This document shows positions 1 through 8,042 of a stretch of 9,373 nt of DNA, one piece after another. The stretch lies in NCBI GenBank assembly GCA_017615135.1, contig JAGAAU010000178.1, positions 1-9,373 on the forward strand. The letters run 5' to 3'. This DNA is from Bacteroidales bacterium. Lineage in GTDB: Bacteria; Bacteroidota; Bacteroidia; Bacteroidales; UBA932. The translations under genes were made by a program, and so were the position numbers. The notes under the pieces were generated by a model. The model worked only from the letters and a program-made list of their open reading frames with translations. It had not been told where the DNA came from and did no database searches. Every line of letters begins with the position of its first letter. Position 1 is the first letter of the stretch.

Positions 1-654
1 ACCGGGAACTATACGGTCTACCAGGGTACAGTACACTCCGCAACTGTTCTCGAACCAGTTGGAGAAGCCCTCTCCAAGATTCCAAAGTTTGATATACTCG
101 CGGATGCAGCGCTTCAACTCCTTGCCGTTCAGAAAGATAAGTTCGCAGGGGAAAATGATGAGCCCCTTAGCGGGATCTCCGTTGAAATGCTGATAACGGT
201 GATAGAGCAACTGCACCAGTTTGCCGGGGTAGGAAGATGCGGGGGCGTCGTCGAGCTTGCAGGCAGGATCGAACGCAATTCCGGCCTCGGTGGTATTGGA
301 TATTACGAAACGAATCTCGGGCTGCTCCGCCAGTTTGAGATAGGCGGCAAAATCGGAATAGGGATTGATACCCCTGGAAATTACGTCTATCAGTTCGAGA
401 CTGTCTACATCCCGTCCGCCGTCTATGCCCTGAAGGTTCAGATGATACAGGCCATCCTGCTCGTTGAGCATGTCAACCATTCCGCGGTCTATGGGCTGAA
501 CAACTACTACGGAAGCGTCTAACCCTGTCTTCTGATTGGTTTTCCAGACTATCCAGTCTACGAAAGCACGCAGGAAATTGCCTTCTCCGAACTGAATTAT
601 CCTTTCAGTGTAATGTTTTGCCTGAGGACAGGACTTTCTGTTGAGTCTTAGCAT
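1..654 (-). CDS. uxaB: Tagaturonate reductase (altronate oxidoreductase), 3' end cut by window edge
   Basis: This gene is read on the reverse strand from an ATG at 654-652, and 218 codons stay open to the window edge, so the C-terminal half is missing (the family is about 480 residues). The family interconverts D-tagaturonate and D-altronate with NAD(H) in the cytoplasm, in the galacturonate branch of hexuronate breakdown. Visible signs are an N-terminal start like other UxaB proteins (LNR near residue 4), the nucleotide-binding stretch RIIQFGEGNFLRAFVDW at residues 18-34, and SNTTEAGI at 119-126. Conserved FPCELI residues follow at about 167. It is divergent from uxaC with 96 bp between the starts, and that gap carries a palindrome likely to control both. 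A fructuronate reductase (UxuB) is the main alternative, but the GEGNFLR pattern and the uxaC neighbour favour UxaB. Confidence 0.9.
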   Translation of the reverse strand, partial: MLRLNRKSCPQAKHYTERIIQFGEGNFLRAFVDWIVWKTNQKTGLDASVVVVQPIDRGMVDMLNEQDGLYHLNLQGIDGGRDVDSLELIDVISRGINPYSDFAAYLKLAEQPEIRFVISNTTEAGIAFDPACKLDDAPASSYPGKLVQLLYHRYQHFNGDPAKGLIIFPCELIFLNGKELKRCIREYIKLWNLGEGFSNWFENSCGVYCTLVDRIVPG

Positions 655-670
655 GTTATTAATTATTTCG

Positions 671-688
671 TTCTTACAAATGTAAGAA
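671..688. promoter_or_regulatory. Perfect palindrome, candidate operator between uxaB and uxaC
   Basis: The arms TTCTTACA (671-678) and TGTAAGAA (681-688) are exact reverse complements with an AA spacer. The palindrome covers the predicted -7 box of uxaB and ends 3 bp before the predicted -33 element of uxaC, so a dimeric repressor bound here could block both promoters. Hexuronate genes are commonly controlled by GntR- or LacI-type regulators. No regulator gene is in the window, so the protein that binds is unknown. The structure is seen directly and the function is inferred. Confidence 0.55.
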
Positions 689-707
689 TATTTTGCCTGA
701 AAATAAA
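677..707 (-). promoter_or_regulatory. Possible promoter for uxaB
   Basis: On the reverse strand TACATTTG (684-677) matches the TAnnTTTG -7 element. A weaker TTTA (707-704) lies 19 bp upstream, where TTTG would be ideal. The -7 box sits inside the 671-688 palindrome. The start of transcription would be near 670, about 16 nt before the uxaB ATG. Confidence 0.4.
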
Positions 708-722
708 TAAATCTTAAATTTG
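692..722 (+). promoter_or_regulatory. Bacteroidetes-type promoter for uxaC
   Basis: TTTG at 692-695 is followed after exactly 19 bp by TAAATTTG at 715-722. This fits the Bacteroidetes housekeeping sigma pattern TTTG-N19-TAnnTTTG. Transcription would be expected to begin near 729, giving a leader of only about 20 nt before the uxaC ATG at 751. No strong Shine-Dalgarno sequence is present, as is usual in this phylum. Confidence 0.65.
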
Positions 723-750
723 TGAGGTTCAGACTATAGATTCTTTAGAA

Positions 751-2154
<1,404 letters not shown>

Positions 2155-2167
2155 TATTTAATATGTG

Positions 2168-2294
2168 AGGGGACAAACTACTTTGCTTTGAAGGCCGTCT
2201 GCGCCCACGCAGCGTGAGTGGGAGGGGCCCATCGCCCGCGATGGGAGGGATAGGCCGAAGGCCGTAGTCTGAAAAGCAAAATAGTTTGTCCCTT
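2168..2294. repeat. Nested inverted-repeat element between uxaC and kdgA
   Basis: The outer arms 2170-2189 (GGGACAAACTACTTTGCTTT) and 2273-2292 pair at 19 of 20 positions, with one C-A mismatch (2181/2281). The pairing extends outward by a G-T and an A-T pair. Inside are CCCAC (2204-2208) with GTGGG (2218-2222), the perfect arms CCCATCGC (2228-2235) and GCGATGGG (2238-2245), and GGCC-GAA-GGCC (2253-2263). GAAGGCCGT occurs twice (2190-2198, 2257-2265). The first two inner hairpins are each followed by AGGG. There is no following T-run, so this is not an ordinary rho-independent terminator. No convincing target-site duplication or open reading frame is visible. It may be a MITE/REP-like mobile repeat, or an mRNA structure that separates expression of uxaC from the downstream genes. 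It lies within the putative operon and would be transcribed. Confidence 0.75.
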
Positions 2295-2305
2295 CAGAAG
2301 AAATT

Positions 2306-2974
2306 ATGGCAAAGTACAACAAATTCCAAGTGATGGAGGCGATGCGGGAGACCGGGATGGTTCCCGTATTCTACAACGCCGACATCGAAATTTCCAAGAA
2401 AGTCCTTAAAGCCTGCTACGACGGAGGAGTGCGGGCGTTCGAGTTTACCAACCGCGGCGACTTCGCCCAGGAGGTGTTCGGGCAATTGGTGAAATATGCC
2501 AACGCTGAACTGCCCGGAATGATAGTGGGTGTCGGTTCAGTGGTAGATGCGGGAACAGCCGCGATGTACCTTCAGCTTGGTGCGAACTTCGTGGTGGGCC
2601 CCCTTTTCAATCCCGAGATTGCGCCTGTCTGCAACCGCCGTCTTGTCCCCTACTGCCCCGGCTGCGGCTCTGTGAGCGAGGTTGGCAAGGCCCAGGAACT
2701 GGGTTGCGACATCTGCAAAGTGTTCCCCGGCGACGTACTGGGCCCGAAGTTTGTGAAGGGACTGCGCGCTCCTATGCCCTGGAGCCAGATTATGGTTACT
2801 GGCGGCGTAAAGCCTGAAAAGGAAAACCTCAAGGGATGGTTCGATGCGGGCGTTACCTGCGTTGGAATGGGCTCCAACCTGTTCCCTAAGGAAGTGATTG
2901 CCGCAGGAGACTGGGCCGCCATCACCGCCCTCTGCCGTGGAGCGCTGGATATAATAAGGGAAGTAAGAAAATAA
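2306..2974 (+). CDS. kdgA: KDPG/KHG aldolase (2-dehydro-3-deoxy-phosphogluconate aldolase)
   Basis: This class I aldolase splits 2-keto-3-deoxy-6-phosphogluconate into pyruvate and D-glyceraldehyde 3-phosphate, the last step of the hexuronate route. Many relatives also cleave 4-hydroxy-2-oxoglutarate. The protein is 222 residues, a full single-domain TIM barrel. The catalytic glutamate is E46 in FEFTNRG, and the Schiff-base lysine is K138 in [18 protein letters not shown] (75-85) and VTGGVKP, which belongs to the phosphate-binding end, also fit. The usual PGCATP-type loop reads PGCGSVSE at 118-125, a variant I associate with Bacteroidetes members. It starts 12 nt after the inverted-repeat element with no clear ribosome binding site, and the stop is 12 nt before exuT. 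The KDG kinase that would supply its substrate is not in the window. Confidence 0.95.
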   Translation: MAKYNKFQVMEAMRETGMVPVFYNADIEISKKVLKACYDGGVRAFEFTNRGDFAQEVFGQLVKYANAELPGMIVGVGSVVDAGTAAMYLQLGANFVVGPLFNPEIAPVCNRRLVPYCPGCGSVSEVGKAQELGCDICKVFPGDVLGPKFVKGLRAPMPWSQIMVTGGVKPEKENLKGWFDAGVTCVGMGSNLFPKEVIAAGDWAAITALCRGALDIIREVRK

Positions 2975-2986
2975 AATCGCATAAAA

Positions 2987-4438
2987 ATGAATACACATCA
3001 GAAACTGATGACCAACTGGCGCTGGTGGCTCTGTTCGCTGCTCTTTGTGGCTACCACAGTCAACTACCTCGACCGCCAGGTGCTCTCCCTCACTTATGAG
3101 GAGTTTATCAAACCTGAATTTCACTGGACAGACGACAACTACGGAACCATCACGGCCTTCTTCTCCATCTTCTACGCCATCTGCTGCCTCTTCGCCGGCA
3201 AATTCGTAGACTGGATGGGCACCAAGAAGGGCTATCTGATTTCTATCGGCGTATGGTCGGCAGGCGCCTGTATGCACGCCGCCTGCGGCTGGGCTACCGC
3301 CCATCTCACCGGAGTTGGCAGCGTCGAGGCCATGCGTGCAGTCGAAATAGGCTCCAATGCGGCCCTGGCCATCAGCACGACCTCGGTATATCTCTTTCTG
3401 CTATGCCGCGGCATCCTCGCCCTGGGAGAAGCCGGGAACTTCCCCGCCGCCATCAAGGTAACAGCCGAATACTTCCCCAAGAAGGACCGCGCCTTCGCGA
3501 CCTCCATCTTCAATGCCGGCGCATCGGTAGGCGCTCTTGCGGCTCCGCTCTGCATCCCGCCGCTCGCCAAGGCCTTAGGCTGGGAATGGGCCTTCATCAT
3601 CATCGGTGCGCTGGGCTTCATCTGGATGTTCTTCTGGGCTTTCATGTACGACAAGCCCGAGAACAGTAAGAGGGTGAACGAGGCAGAGCTGGAATACATC
3701 CACCAGGACGACGCAGCGGAGGCTGCCGAGAAAGCCGCCCTCGCTTCGGAAAAATCCATCCCCATGCTCAAGTGCTTCAGCTATCGCCAGACCTGGGCCT
3801 TCATCGTGGGTAAGTTCTTCACGGATGGCGTATGGTGGTTCTTCCTCTTCTGGGCTCCATCTTACTTCAGCAACCAGTTCCACGCCCCGGCAACCTCCGG
3901 GCTGGGCCAGGCATTGATTTTCACCCTTTACGCAATTGTAACTGTCGTATCCATCGGCGGTGGCTACCTGCCCAAGATTTTCGTTGACAAGAAGGGCATG
4001 AACCCCTATAACGGACGCATGCTCGCGATGCTCATCTTTGCGTTCTTCCCCATCGCCGCACTCTTTGCACAGCCGCTCGGAATGCGTTTCGATACGCCCT
4101 GGTGGCCGGCCATCCTGATCGGCCTTGCCGCCGCGGGACACCAGGCCTGGTCTGCCAACCTCTTCTCCACCATCGGCGATATGTTCCCCAAGAGCACAAT
4201 CGCCACAGTCACCGGAATCGGCGCAATGGCAGGAGGTGTAGGCTCGATGTTTATCCAGAAAGCAGCCGGCAAGCTCTTCACCTATGCAGAGAATGCCGGA
4301 AGCGCCTTCACCTTCCTTGGCTTCGAAGGCAAGCCCGCAGGCTACTTCATCATGTTCTGCTTCTGCGGAATAGCCTACCTTGTGGCCTGGTCTATCATGA
4401 AGGGCCTCGTACCCAAATACAAGCCAATCAAAGCTTAA
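2987..4438 (+). CDS. exuT: Hexuronate transporter, MFS superfamily (ExuT-like)
   Basis: This is an inner-membrane secondary transporter of the anion:cation symporter family and probably brings in galacturonate and/or glucuronate. The product is 483 residues with about 12 hydrophobic segments. The family hallmark NYLDRQVL is at residues 26-33 in helix 1, MFS motif A-like GKFVDWMGTKKG is at 71-82, and GEAGNFPAAIKVTAEYFPKKDRA follows helix 4. It is somewhat longer than typical ExuT (about 430). Part of this is an extra stretch of 20-30 residues around positions 103-130 before helix 4. The central loop (around 225-262) is charged and alanine-rich. Its place after uxaC and kdgA supports a hexuronate substrate. 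Which uronate it prefers cannot be read from the sequence. Confidence 0.88.
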   Translation: MNTHQKLMTNWRWWLCSLLFVATTVNYLDRQVLSLTYEEFIKPEFHWTDDNYGTITAFFSIFYAICCLFAGKFVDWMGTKKGYLISIGVWSAGACMHAACGWATAHLTGVGSVEAMRAVEIGSNAALAISTTSVYLFLLCRGILALGEAGNFPAAIKVTAEYFPKKDRAFATSIFNAGASVGALAAPLCIPPLAKALGWEWAFIIIGALGFIWMFFWAFMYDKPENSKRVNEAELEYIHQDDAAEAAEKAALASEKSIPMLKCFSYRQTWAFIVGKFFTDGVWWFFLFWAPSYFSNQFHAPATSGLGQALIFTLYAIVTVVSIGGGYLPKIFVDKKGMNPYNGRMLAMLIFAFFPIAALFAQPLGMRFDTPWWPAILIGLAAAGHQAWSANLFSTIGDMFPKSTIATVTGIGAMAGGVGSMFIQKAAGKLFTYAENAGSAFTFLGFEGKPAGYFIMFCFCGIAYLVAWSIMKGLVPKYKPIKA

Positions 4439-4444
4439 GGTAAA

Positions 4445-4885
4445 TTGTTCGGGCTTGAGGAACTGGGACTTACCGGCCTGTTCATAGGCACATTCCTGGC
4501 AGCAACCATCCTGCCCTTCAGTTCCGACGCCCTCTACATAGCAGTATTGCTGGCCGTAAAAGACCCCGTTGCCTGTCTGGTAACGGGGTCTCTCGGCAAC
4601 TGGCTCGGAGGTGTCACTACCTACTGGCTGGGCCGGCTCGCCAAATGGGAATGGCTTCAGAAGACCTTCAAGGTTAAGCCGGAAACGCTTCAGAAACAGA
4701 AAACCTATATTGATAAATACGGAGTCTGGATGGCACTGCTTAGCTGGGTGCCAATCATAGGCGACGTCATCGCCCTGGCGCTGGGCTTCTACAAAGCCCC
4801 GGCTTTCTGGACCCACGTGCTTCTGCTGGTGGGTAAAGCCGGCCGCTTTGCCATATGGACCGCAATGCTTACCGGCGCGCTCTAG
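4445..4885 (+). CDS. YqaA/DedA-family small membrane protein
   Basis: This is a 146-residue protein rich in hydrophobic segments, matching the YqaA branch of the DedA/VTT (SNARE-associated) family. Signs are FLAATILPFSSDAL at 17-30, GSLGNWLGGVTTYWLGR at 48-64, WVPIIGDVIALALGF at 101-115 and KAGRFAIW at 131-138. The family is linked to membrane lipid flipping and envelope homeostasis, but the role of YqaA is not settled. The start must be the TTG at 4445, because an in-frame stop lies at 4436-4438 and the family-typical N-terminus begins right after it. An AAGG sequence precedes it. It starts 6 nt after exuT, so it is probably co-transcribed and translationally linked. Its TAG stop overlaps the stop of the opposing gene. 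A function in uronate uptake is not indicated. Confidence 0.82.
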   Translation: MFGLEELGLTGLFIGTFLAATILPFSSDALYIAVLLAVKDPVACLVTGSLGNWLGGVTTYWLGRLAKWEWLQKTFKVKPETLQKQKTYIDKYGVWMALLSWVPIIGDVIALALGFYKAPAFWTHVLLLVGKAGRFAIWTAMLTGAL

Positions 4886-6708
4886 CCCTGGCAGCTGGCG
4901 TCCACCACTTCGGCTATATCCCTGACGGGGATTTCGGAGTAACGGGAGAAAGTGCTGAGGCAGAGGGGGCAGGCGGTGGCGATGGCATCCGGATGTCCTT
5001 TGCAGAGGTTGTCCAGAGCATTGCGCGTCATGGCCTCGCGCGCCTCGAAACTTAGCGAGATGCTGCCCAGGCTGCCACCGCAACAGATGGAGGCCTCTCG
5101 GGAAACACCGGCTTCAACTATATAGGCTGCGGTGCCCACCAGGTTTCTGGGCTCATCGTAAACCTTGCACCCGCGGCCAAGTTCGCAAGGGTCGTGATAG
5201 GCATAGCACAGGTCACCCTTGGTAAGGGTAATCTTCCCGGTGGTCCTAAGACGGTCGAAGTACACGCTGTGGTGCACCACTTCTATACCCTCCAGCTTAT
5301 AATGCTCCTTGAACATCTTATAGCAGATGGGGCAGGATAGAAGCAGCACCTTTGCTCCTGAAGACTTGATTATCGCGGTATTGCGGCGCACCATCTCCTT
5401 GGCCTGGGCAAATCGCCCCGCCTGCAGCATAGGACGGCCGCAACAAAGCCCTTCCGTCCTGTCCATCCAGCGGTATTTCACCCCCGCCTTATCCAGCACG
5501 GAGCATACACTGCGGCTGATAGAAGGCGTCAGCTGAGTCATACAGCCCGCAAAATACAGCACCTCCGGAGAATCTGCCACTGCGGCCGAAAGACGGCCCA
5601 CATCTACAGCGGCATAGTCCGGGCTCAATCCGTACTCTTTGCGGCTGCGCTGGGCTATCCGGAGCGCGGGTCCCTCAACTCCAACCTGACAGACCTCCGT
5701 ACACTTGCCGCAAAGCAGGCATTTATCGGAAATCTCCTCTATCCGTTTTTCGTTGCCTCTTCGAATCTGCCGGTTCAGATATACCGTACAGTCTTTCAGA
5801 TTGCCTTTCTTCACACTCATCGGGCAGGCATCGATACAGACTCCGCAGCCCGGGCAGGAGTAAACCTCCATAAGTGCAAACCCCCGCCTTGGATGCCGGA
5901 TGCGCAAACCTGCGTTCCTCATGGGTATCAGCATCATCTCTGCCGGAATATGCATATAACGGGAGAACGGCAGCACCACCATAAACACAAACAGGGCAAT
6001 GGAATAAGCCCACCAGGTAGGCAGCATGTTCGCACCGTTCTGGAGGAATTCAGTGCCGAACACCACCTCCAGCAGCCAGTTGAGAGGTTTGATGAGAAAA
6101 CTTCCTCCGCTTATTCCGGCTGTAAAGCCCTCTGCGAGCAGCCGCAGCGGGAAAATAGACCAAAGGGCATACATACCCACGGTATCCACAAGGCTCGCAC
6201 GGGTAGTGCGCCTCATCCCGAAAATATCAGACCGGATCCTCTTGATTATTGCGAGCGTTATGCCGCTCAGCACTACCAGGAGGAATAAATCCATCAGGAA
6301 GAAAAGGAAGGCCCCCTGCAGAGACATATCGGCCCCGGCAACGAAGTAATTGAAAAAGATGGGGTAATAGAACAGATGCAGGCGGGACGGCACAAAAAGA
6401 TACACCTCCAGATGCCCCAGCACAATGAGCATGAACCAGCCGAAGGCAATACTGGAATGCATATATCCCAGAACCGGATTGCGCTTCCAGAGCTTTACAT
6501 GCAGGAGGCAATTAAGGAAGATATCCTTGACGTTTTTCCAGGCCGTAGCGGGAATGAAGAGCGACAGCAGGAAACGCCGGCGGTCTTCGCGCGGGAGCTG
6601 CCAGAGCACCCGCAACGCCCCGAAGAAGCAGTACAGCAGCACAAAGGCCATTCCCACAAGGAAGGGCAATACGAATGGGTCGAATCCTGAAGCTATCCTC
6701 TCTCTCAT
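4882..6708 (-). CDS. HdrE-HdrD-like fusion: membrane cytochrome b-type domain joined to [4Fe-4S]/CCG domains
   Basis: The 608-residue protein has about five or six hydrophobic segments at residues 12-37, 80-106, 112-125, 131-156, 176-194 and 232-248. These resemble the NarI/HdrE/DsrM-type haem b domain. H70, H84, H99 and H253 are possible haem ligands (inferred). Next come two [4Fe-4S] motifs, C285-C288-C291-C295-P and C330-C333-C336-C340. Two complete CCG modules follow: C389...C422-C423...C459-C462, and C508...C542-C543...C580-C583. The soluble part resembles HdrD and GlpC. The family moves electrons between thiol/disulfide or other two-electron carriers, haem, and a quinone or methanophenazine pool. 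The ATG at 6708 shares one base with the stop of the HdrC-like gene (TAATG). It is the last gene of the operon. Substrate unknown. A glycerol-3-phosphate or lactate dehydrogenase subunit is less likely because of the HdrA/B/C neighbours. Confidence 0.85.
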   Translation of the reverse strand: MRERIASGFDPFVLPFLVGMAFVLLYCFFGALRVLWQLPREDRRRFLLSLFIPATAWKNVKDIFLNCLLHVKLWKRNPVLGYMHSSIAFGWFMLIVLGHLEVYLFVPSRLHLFYYPIFFNYFVAGADMSLQGAFLFFLMDLFLLVVLSGITLAIIKRIRSDIFGMRRTTRASLVDTVGMYALWSIFPLRLLAEGFTAGISGGSFLIKPLNWLLEVVFGTEFLQNGANMLPTWWAYSIALFVFMVVLPFSRYMHIPAEMMLIPMRNAGLRIRHPRRGFALMEVYSCPGCGVCIDACPMSVKKGNLKDCTVYLNRQIRRGNEKRIEEISDKCLLCGKCTEVCQVGVEGPALRIAQRSRKEYGLSPDYAAVDVGRLSAAVADSPEVLYFAGCMTQLTPSISRSVCSVLDKAGVKYRWMDRTEGLCCGRPMLQAGRFAQAKEMVRRNTAIIKSSGAKVLLLSCPICYKMFKEHYKLEGIEVVHHSVYFDRLRTTGKITLTKGDLCYAYHDPCELGRGCKVYDEPRNLVGTAAYIVEAGVSREASICCGGSLGSISLSFEAREAMTRNALDNLCKGHPDAIATACPLCLSTFSRYSEIPVRDIAEVVDASCQG

Positions 6709-7022
6709 TACTTAAAATATCTGCAACAATCGAGTATGACTTTTCTGGTATTGATTCCACGTGGGCACACCATGGTGCATTTGCCGCAAAGCATGCAGCA
6801 GGAGAGCATTTTGGACACGTCTGCCCCTCTCTGGATGTTCAGAATCAGCTTGCGCACGCTCATGCCTGAATATTCGGCCGCCATACAGGTCGCGCTGCAG
6901 CTTCCGCAGGCAATGCAGGTGCGGATATCGGGATTGAGTTCCTCCAGCTTACGATACAGCGAGAGGTCCACCCTGTCCAGGGTAACAGCAGAACTGGGGC
7001 TGAGTCCGAATCCAAAATCCAT
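6708..7022 (-). CDS. HdrC-like protein with two [4Fe-4S] clusters
   Basis: This is a 104-residue ferredoxin-like subunit. It has two four-cysteine motifs, C36-C39-C42-C46 and C76-C79-C82-C86 followed by proline. The first lacks the usual proline after the last cysteine. Extra cysteines are at 75, 99 and 100. HdrC proteins carry electrons between the HdrA flavin subunit and the HdrB/HdrD catalytic subunits. I chose the ATG at 7022-7020. A GTG immediately upstream (7025) is also possible. The ATG shares one base with the TGA stop of the flavoprotein gene. A strong AGGAGG lies 8 nt upstream inside the end of that gene, where it also encodes Arg-Arg. That is unusual beside the other genes here, which have no clear ribosome binding site. 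Its stop overlaps the next start as TAATG. Confidence 0.85.
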   Translation of the reverse strand: MDFGFGLSPSSAVTLDRVDLSLYRKLEELNPDIRTCIACGSCSATCMAAEYSGMSVRKLILNIQRGADVSKMLSCCMLCGKCTMVCPRGINTRKVILDCCRYFK

Positions 7023-8038
7023 CACCTGGGCCTCCTGAGATAATTATGAACCGACAATGCCGCCGAACGCGCTTCCGCGATTGTCTCGGGTACGGTCTTG
7101 GCACCAGTACAGGCTCCGGCAAAGAACAGACCTTTCCGCTCCGATTCCACCACTCCGGTAACATTGTCGCGGCTGCGCAGGAATCCGCTGTCGTCCGCCC
7201 CTGCCTTAACCATCGATGCTATGGAGGCGGCAGCAGGATTGCATAGCATACCGCTCATGAGTACCAGCAAATCCATATTAATCTTCACCGGACGGCCGCT
7301 GAGCGTATCTTCCGCCTTTACCAGCAACCGGCCGTCTATGGTCTCGCTCACCTCGGACACCCTTCCGCGCAGGAAATGTATCCCGTAATCTTTCTGGGCG
7401 CTGATATAGAAGTCTTCGTATTTCTTGCCGAAGAGCCGGAGGTCCATATAGAAGCAATAGACTTCCGCATCGGGGAATTTTTCCTTCATTTCGATAGCCT
7501 GCTTGATTGCGGTCATGCAGCAGACTTTAGAGCACTGGGTATTGCCGGCCTTTACATCCCTGGAGCCCACGCAGTGCACGAAGCCGATATTCCACGGAGC
7601 AGACGGAATGCGCTCGTCCGGAATGCCGGAGAACCATTTTTCGAGGTCCCTGTTGGTAATAACACGGTCGTAGATGCCATAACCGTACTCTTCCTTCTTT
7701 GCAGCTTCGAAGAGTTTGAACCCGGTTGCCATCACCACCGCCTTCGCCACTATGCTCACACCATTGGAGAGCATGACATTATAGCCGTCCCGCAGACGAT
7801 TAATGAACTGGATACCGGTTTCCAGAAAGACCGTAACACCATCGAGCCGGCTCTTAAGCGAGGCAACAACCTCCGATGCCGGAGTCATATCGGGGAAAAG
7901 CCGGTACCAGGATGCCACATGGCCGCCCAGATGGTCCGACTGCTCTACCAGGATTGGGGAATAACCAAGTTCCAAAAGGGATGCGGCCGTTTCCATTCCG
8001 GCAATGCCGCCACCTATTATTACTACGGATTCTTTCAT
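7022..8038 (-). CDS. QmoA/HdrA-like FAD-dependent oxidoreductase (short form)
   Basis: The protein is a 338-residue soluble flavoprotein. An FAD-binding GGGIAG lies at residues 9-14 after a hydrophobic strand, with an acidic residue near the end of the second strand (E32). The HdrA-type cluster motif consists of HCVGSR with C156 and CSKVCC with C169, C173 and C174. YCFYMDLRLFGKKYEDFY at 194-211 is characteristic of HdrA/QmoA. The C-terminal FAD block GLFFAGACTGAKTVPETIAEAR is at 303-324. It has only the flavin core, without the N-terminal or C-terminal ferredoxin domains of classical HdrA (about 650 residues), so it resembles QmoA more. It should pass electrons between a partner and the HdrC/HdrB subunits. 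Whether it bifurcates electrons cannot be judged. It begins 4 nt after the HdrB-like gene and overlaps the HdrC-like gene. Confidence 0.87.
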   Translation of the reverse strand: MKESVVIIGGGIAGMETAASLLELGYSPILVEQSDHLGGHVASWYRLFPDMTPASEVVASLKSRLDGVTVFLETGIQFINRLRDGYNVMLSNGVSIVAKAVVMATGFKLFEAAKKEEYGYGIYDRVITNRDLEKWFSGIPDERIPSAPWNIGFVHCVGSRDVKAGNTQCSKVCCMTAIKQAIEMKEKFPDAEVYCFYMDLRLFGKKYEDFYISAQKDYGIHFLRGRVSEVSETIDGRLLVKAEDTLSGRPVKINMDLLVLMSGMLCNPAAASIASMVKAGADDSGFLRSRDNVTGVVESERKGLFFAGACTGAKTVPETIAEARSAALSVHNYLRRPR

Positions 8039-8042
8039 GGTG

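Noticed and set aside
187..522. Rightward open frame of 111 codons
   Set aside because: It lies antisense to uxaB, whose protein sequence is clearly recognisable on the other strand. The rightward translation resembles nothing.
2168..2294. Rho-independent terminator after uxaC
   Set aside because: The stem is strong, but no T-run follows on either strand (the arms end in CCCTTCAG and CCCCTCAC), so the classical terminator reading is not supported.
2155..2305. Insertion-sequence remnant with target-site duplication
   Set aside because: The terminal inverted repeats are present, but I could not find matching flanking duplications or any transposase remnant.
2537..3304. Leftward 255-codon open frame across kdgA and exuT
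   Set aside because: It is antisense to two well-supported enzymes and spans their junction. Its composition (rich in G, A, H, E) is typical of a shadow frame.
3575..5083. Leftward 502-codon open frame across exuT, the YqaA-like gene and the end of the HdrED-like gene
   Set aside because: It is long, but antisense to exuT and yqaA and out of frame with HdrED. The translation is low-complexity and unlike any family. Its length reflects third-position GC bias.
4882..6708. Assignment as GlpC or LutA-type lactate/glycerol-3-phosphate dehydrogenase subunit
   Set aside because: The CCG modules are shared with these, but the fused membrane domain and the adjoining HdrA/B/C-like genes fit an Hdr-type complex better, and no GlpA/B or LutB/C partner is seen.
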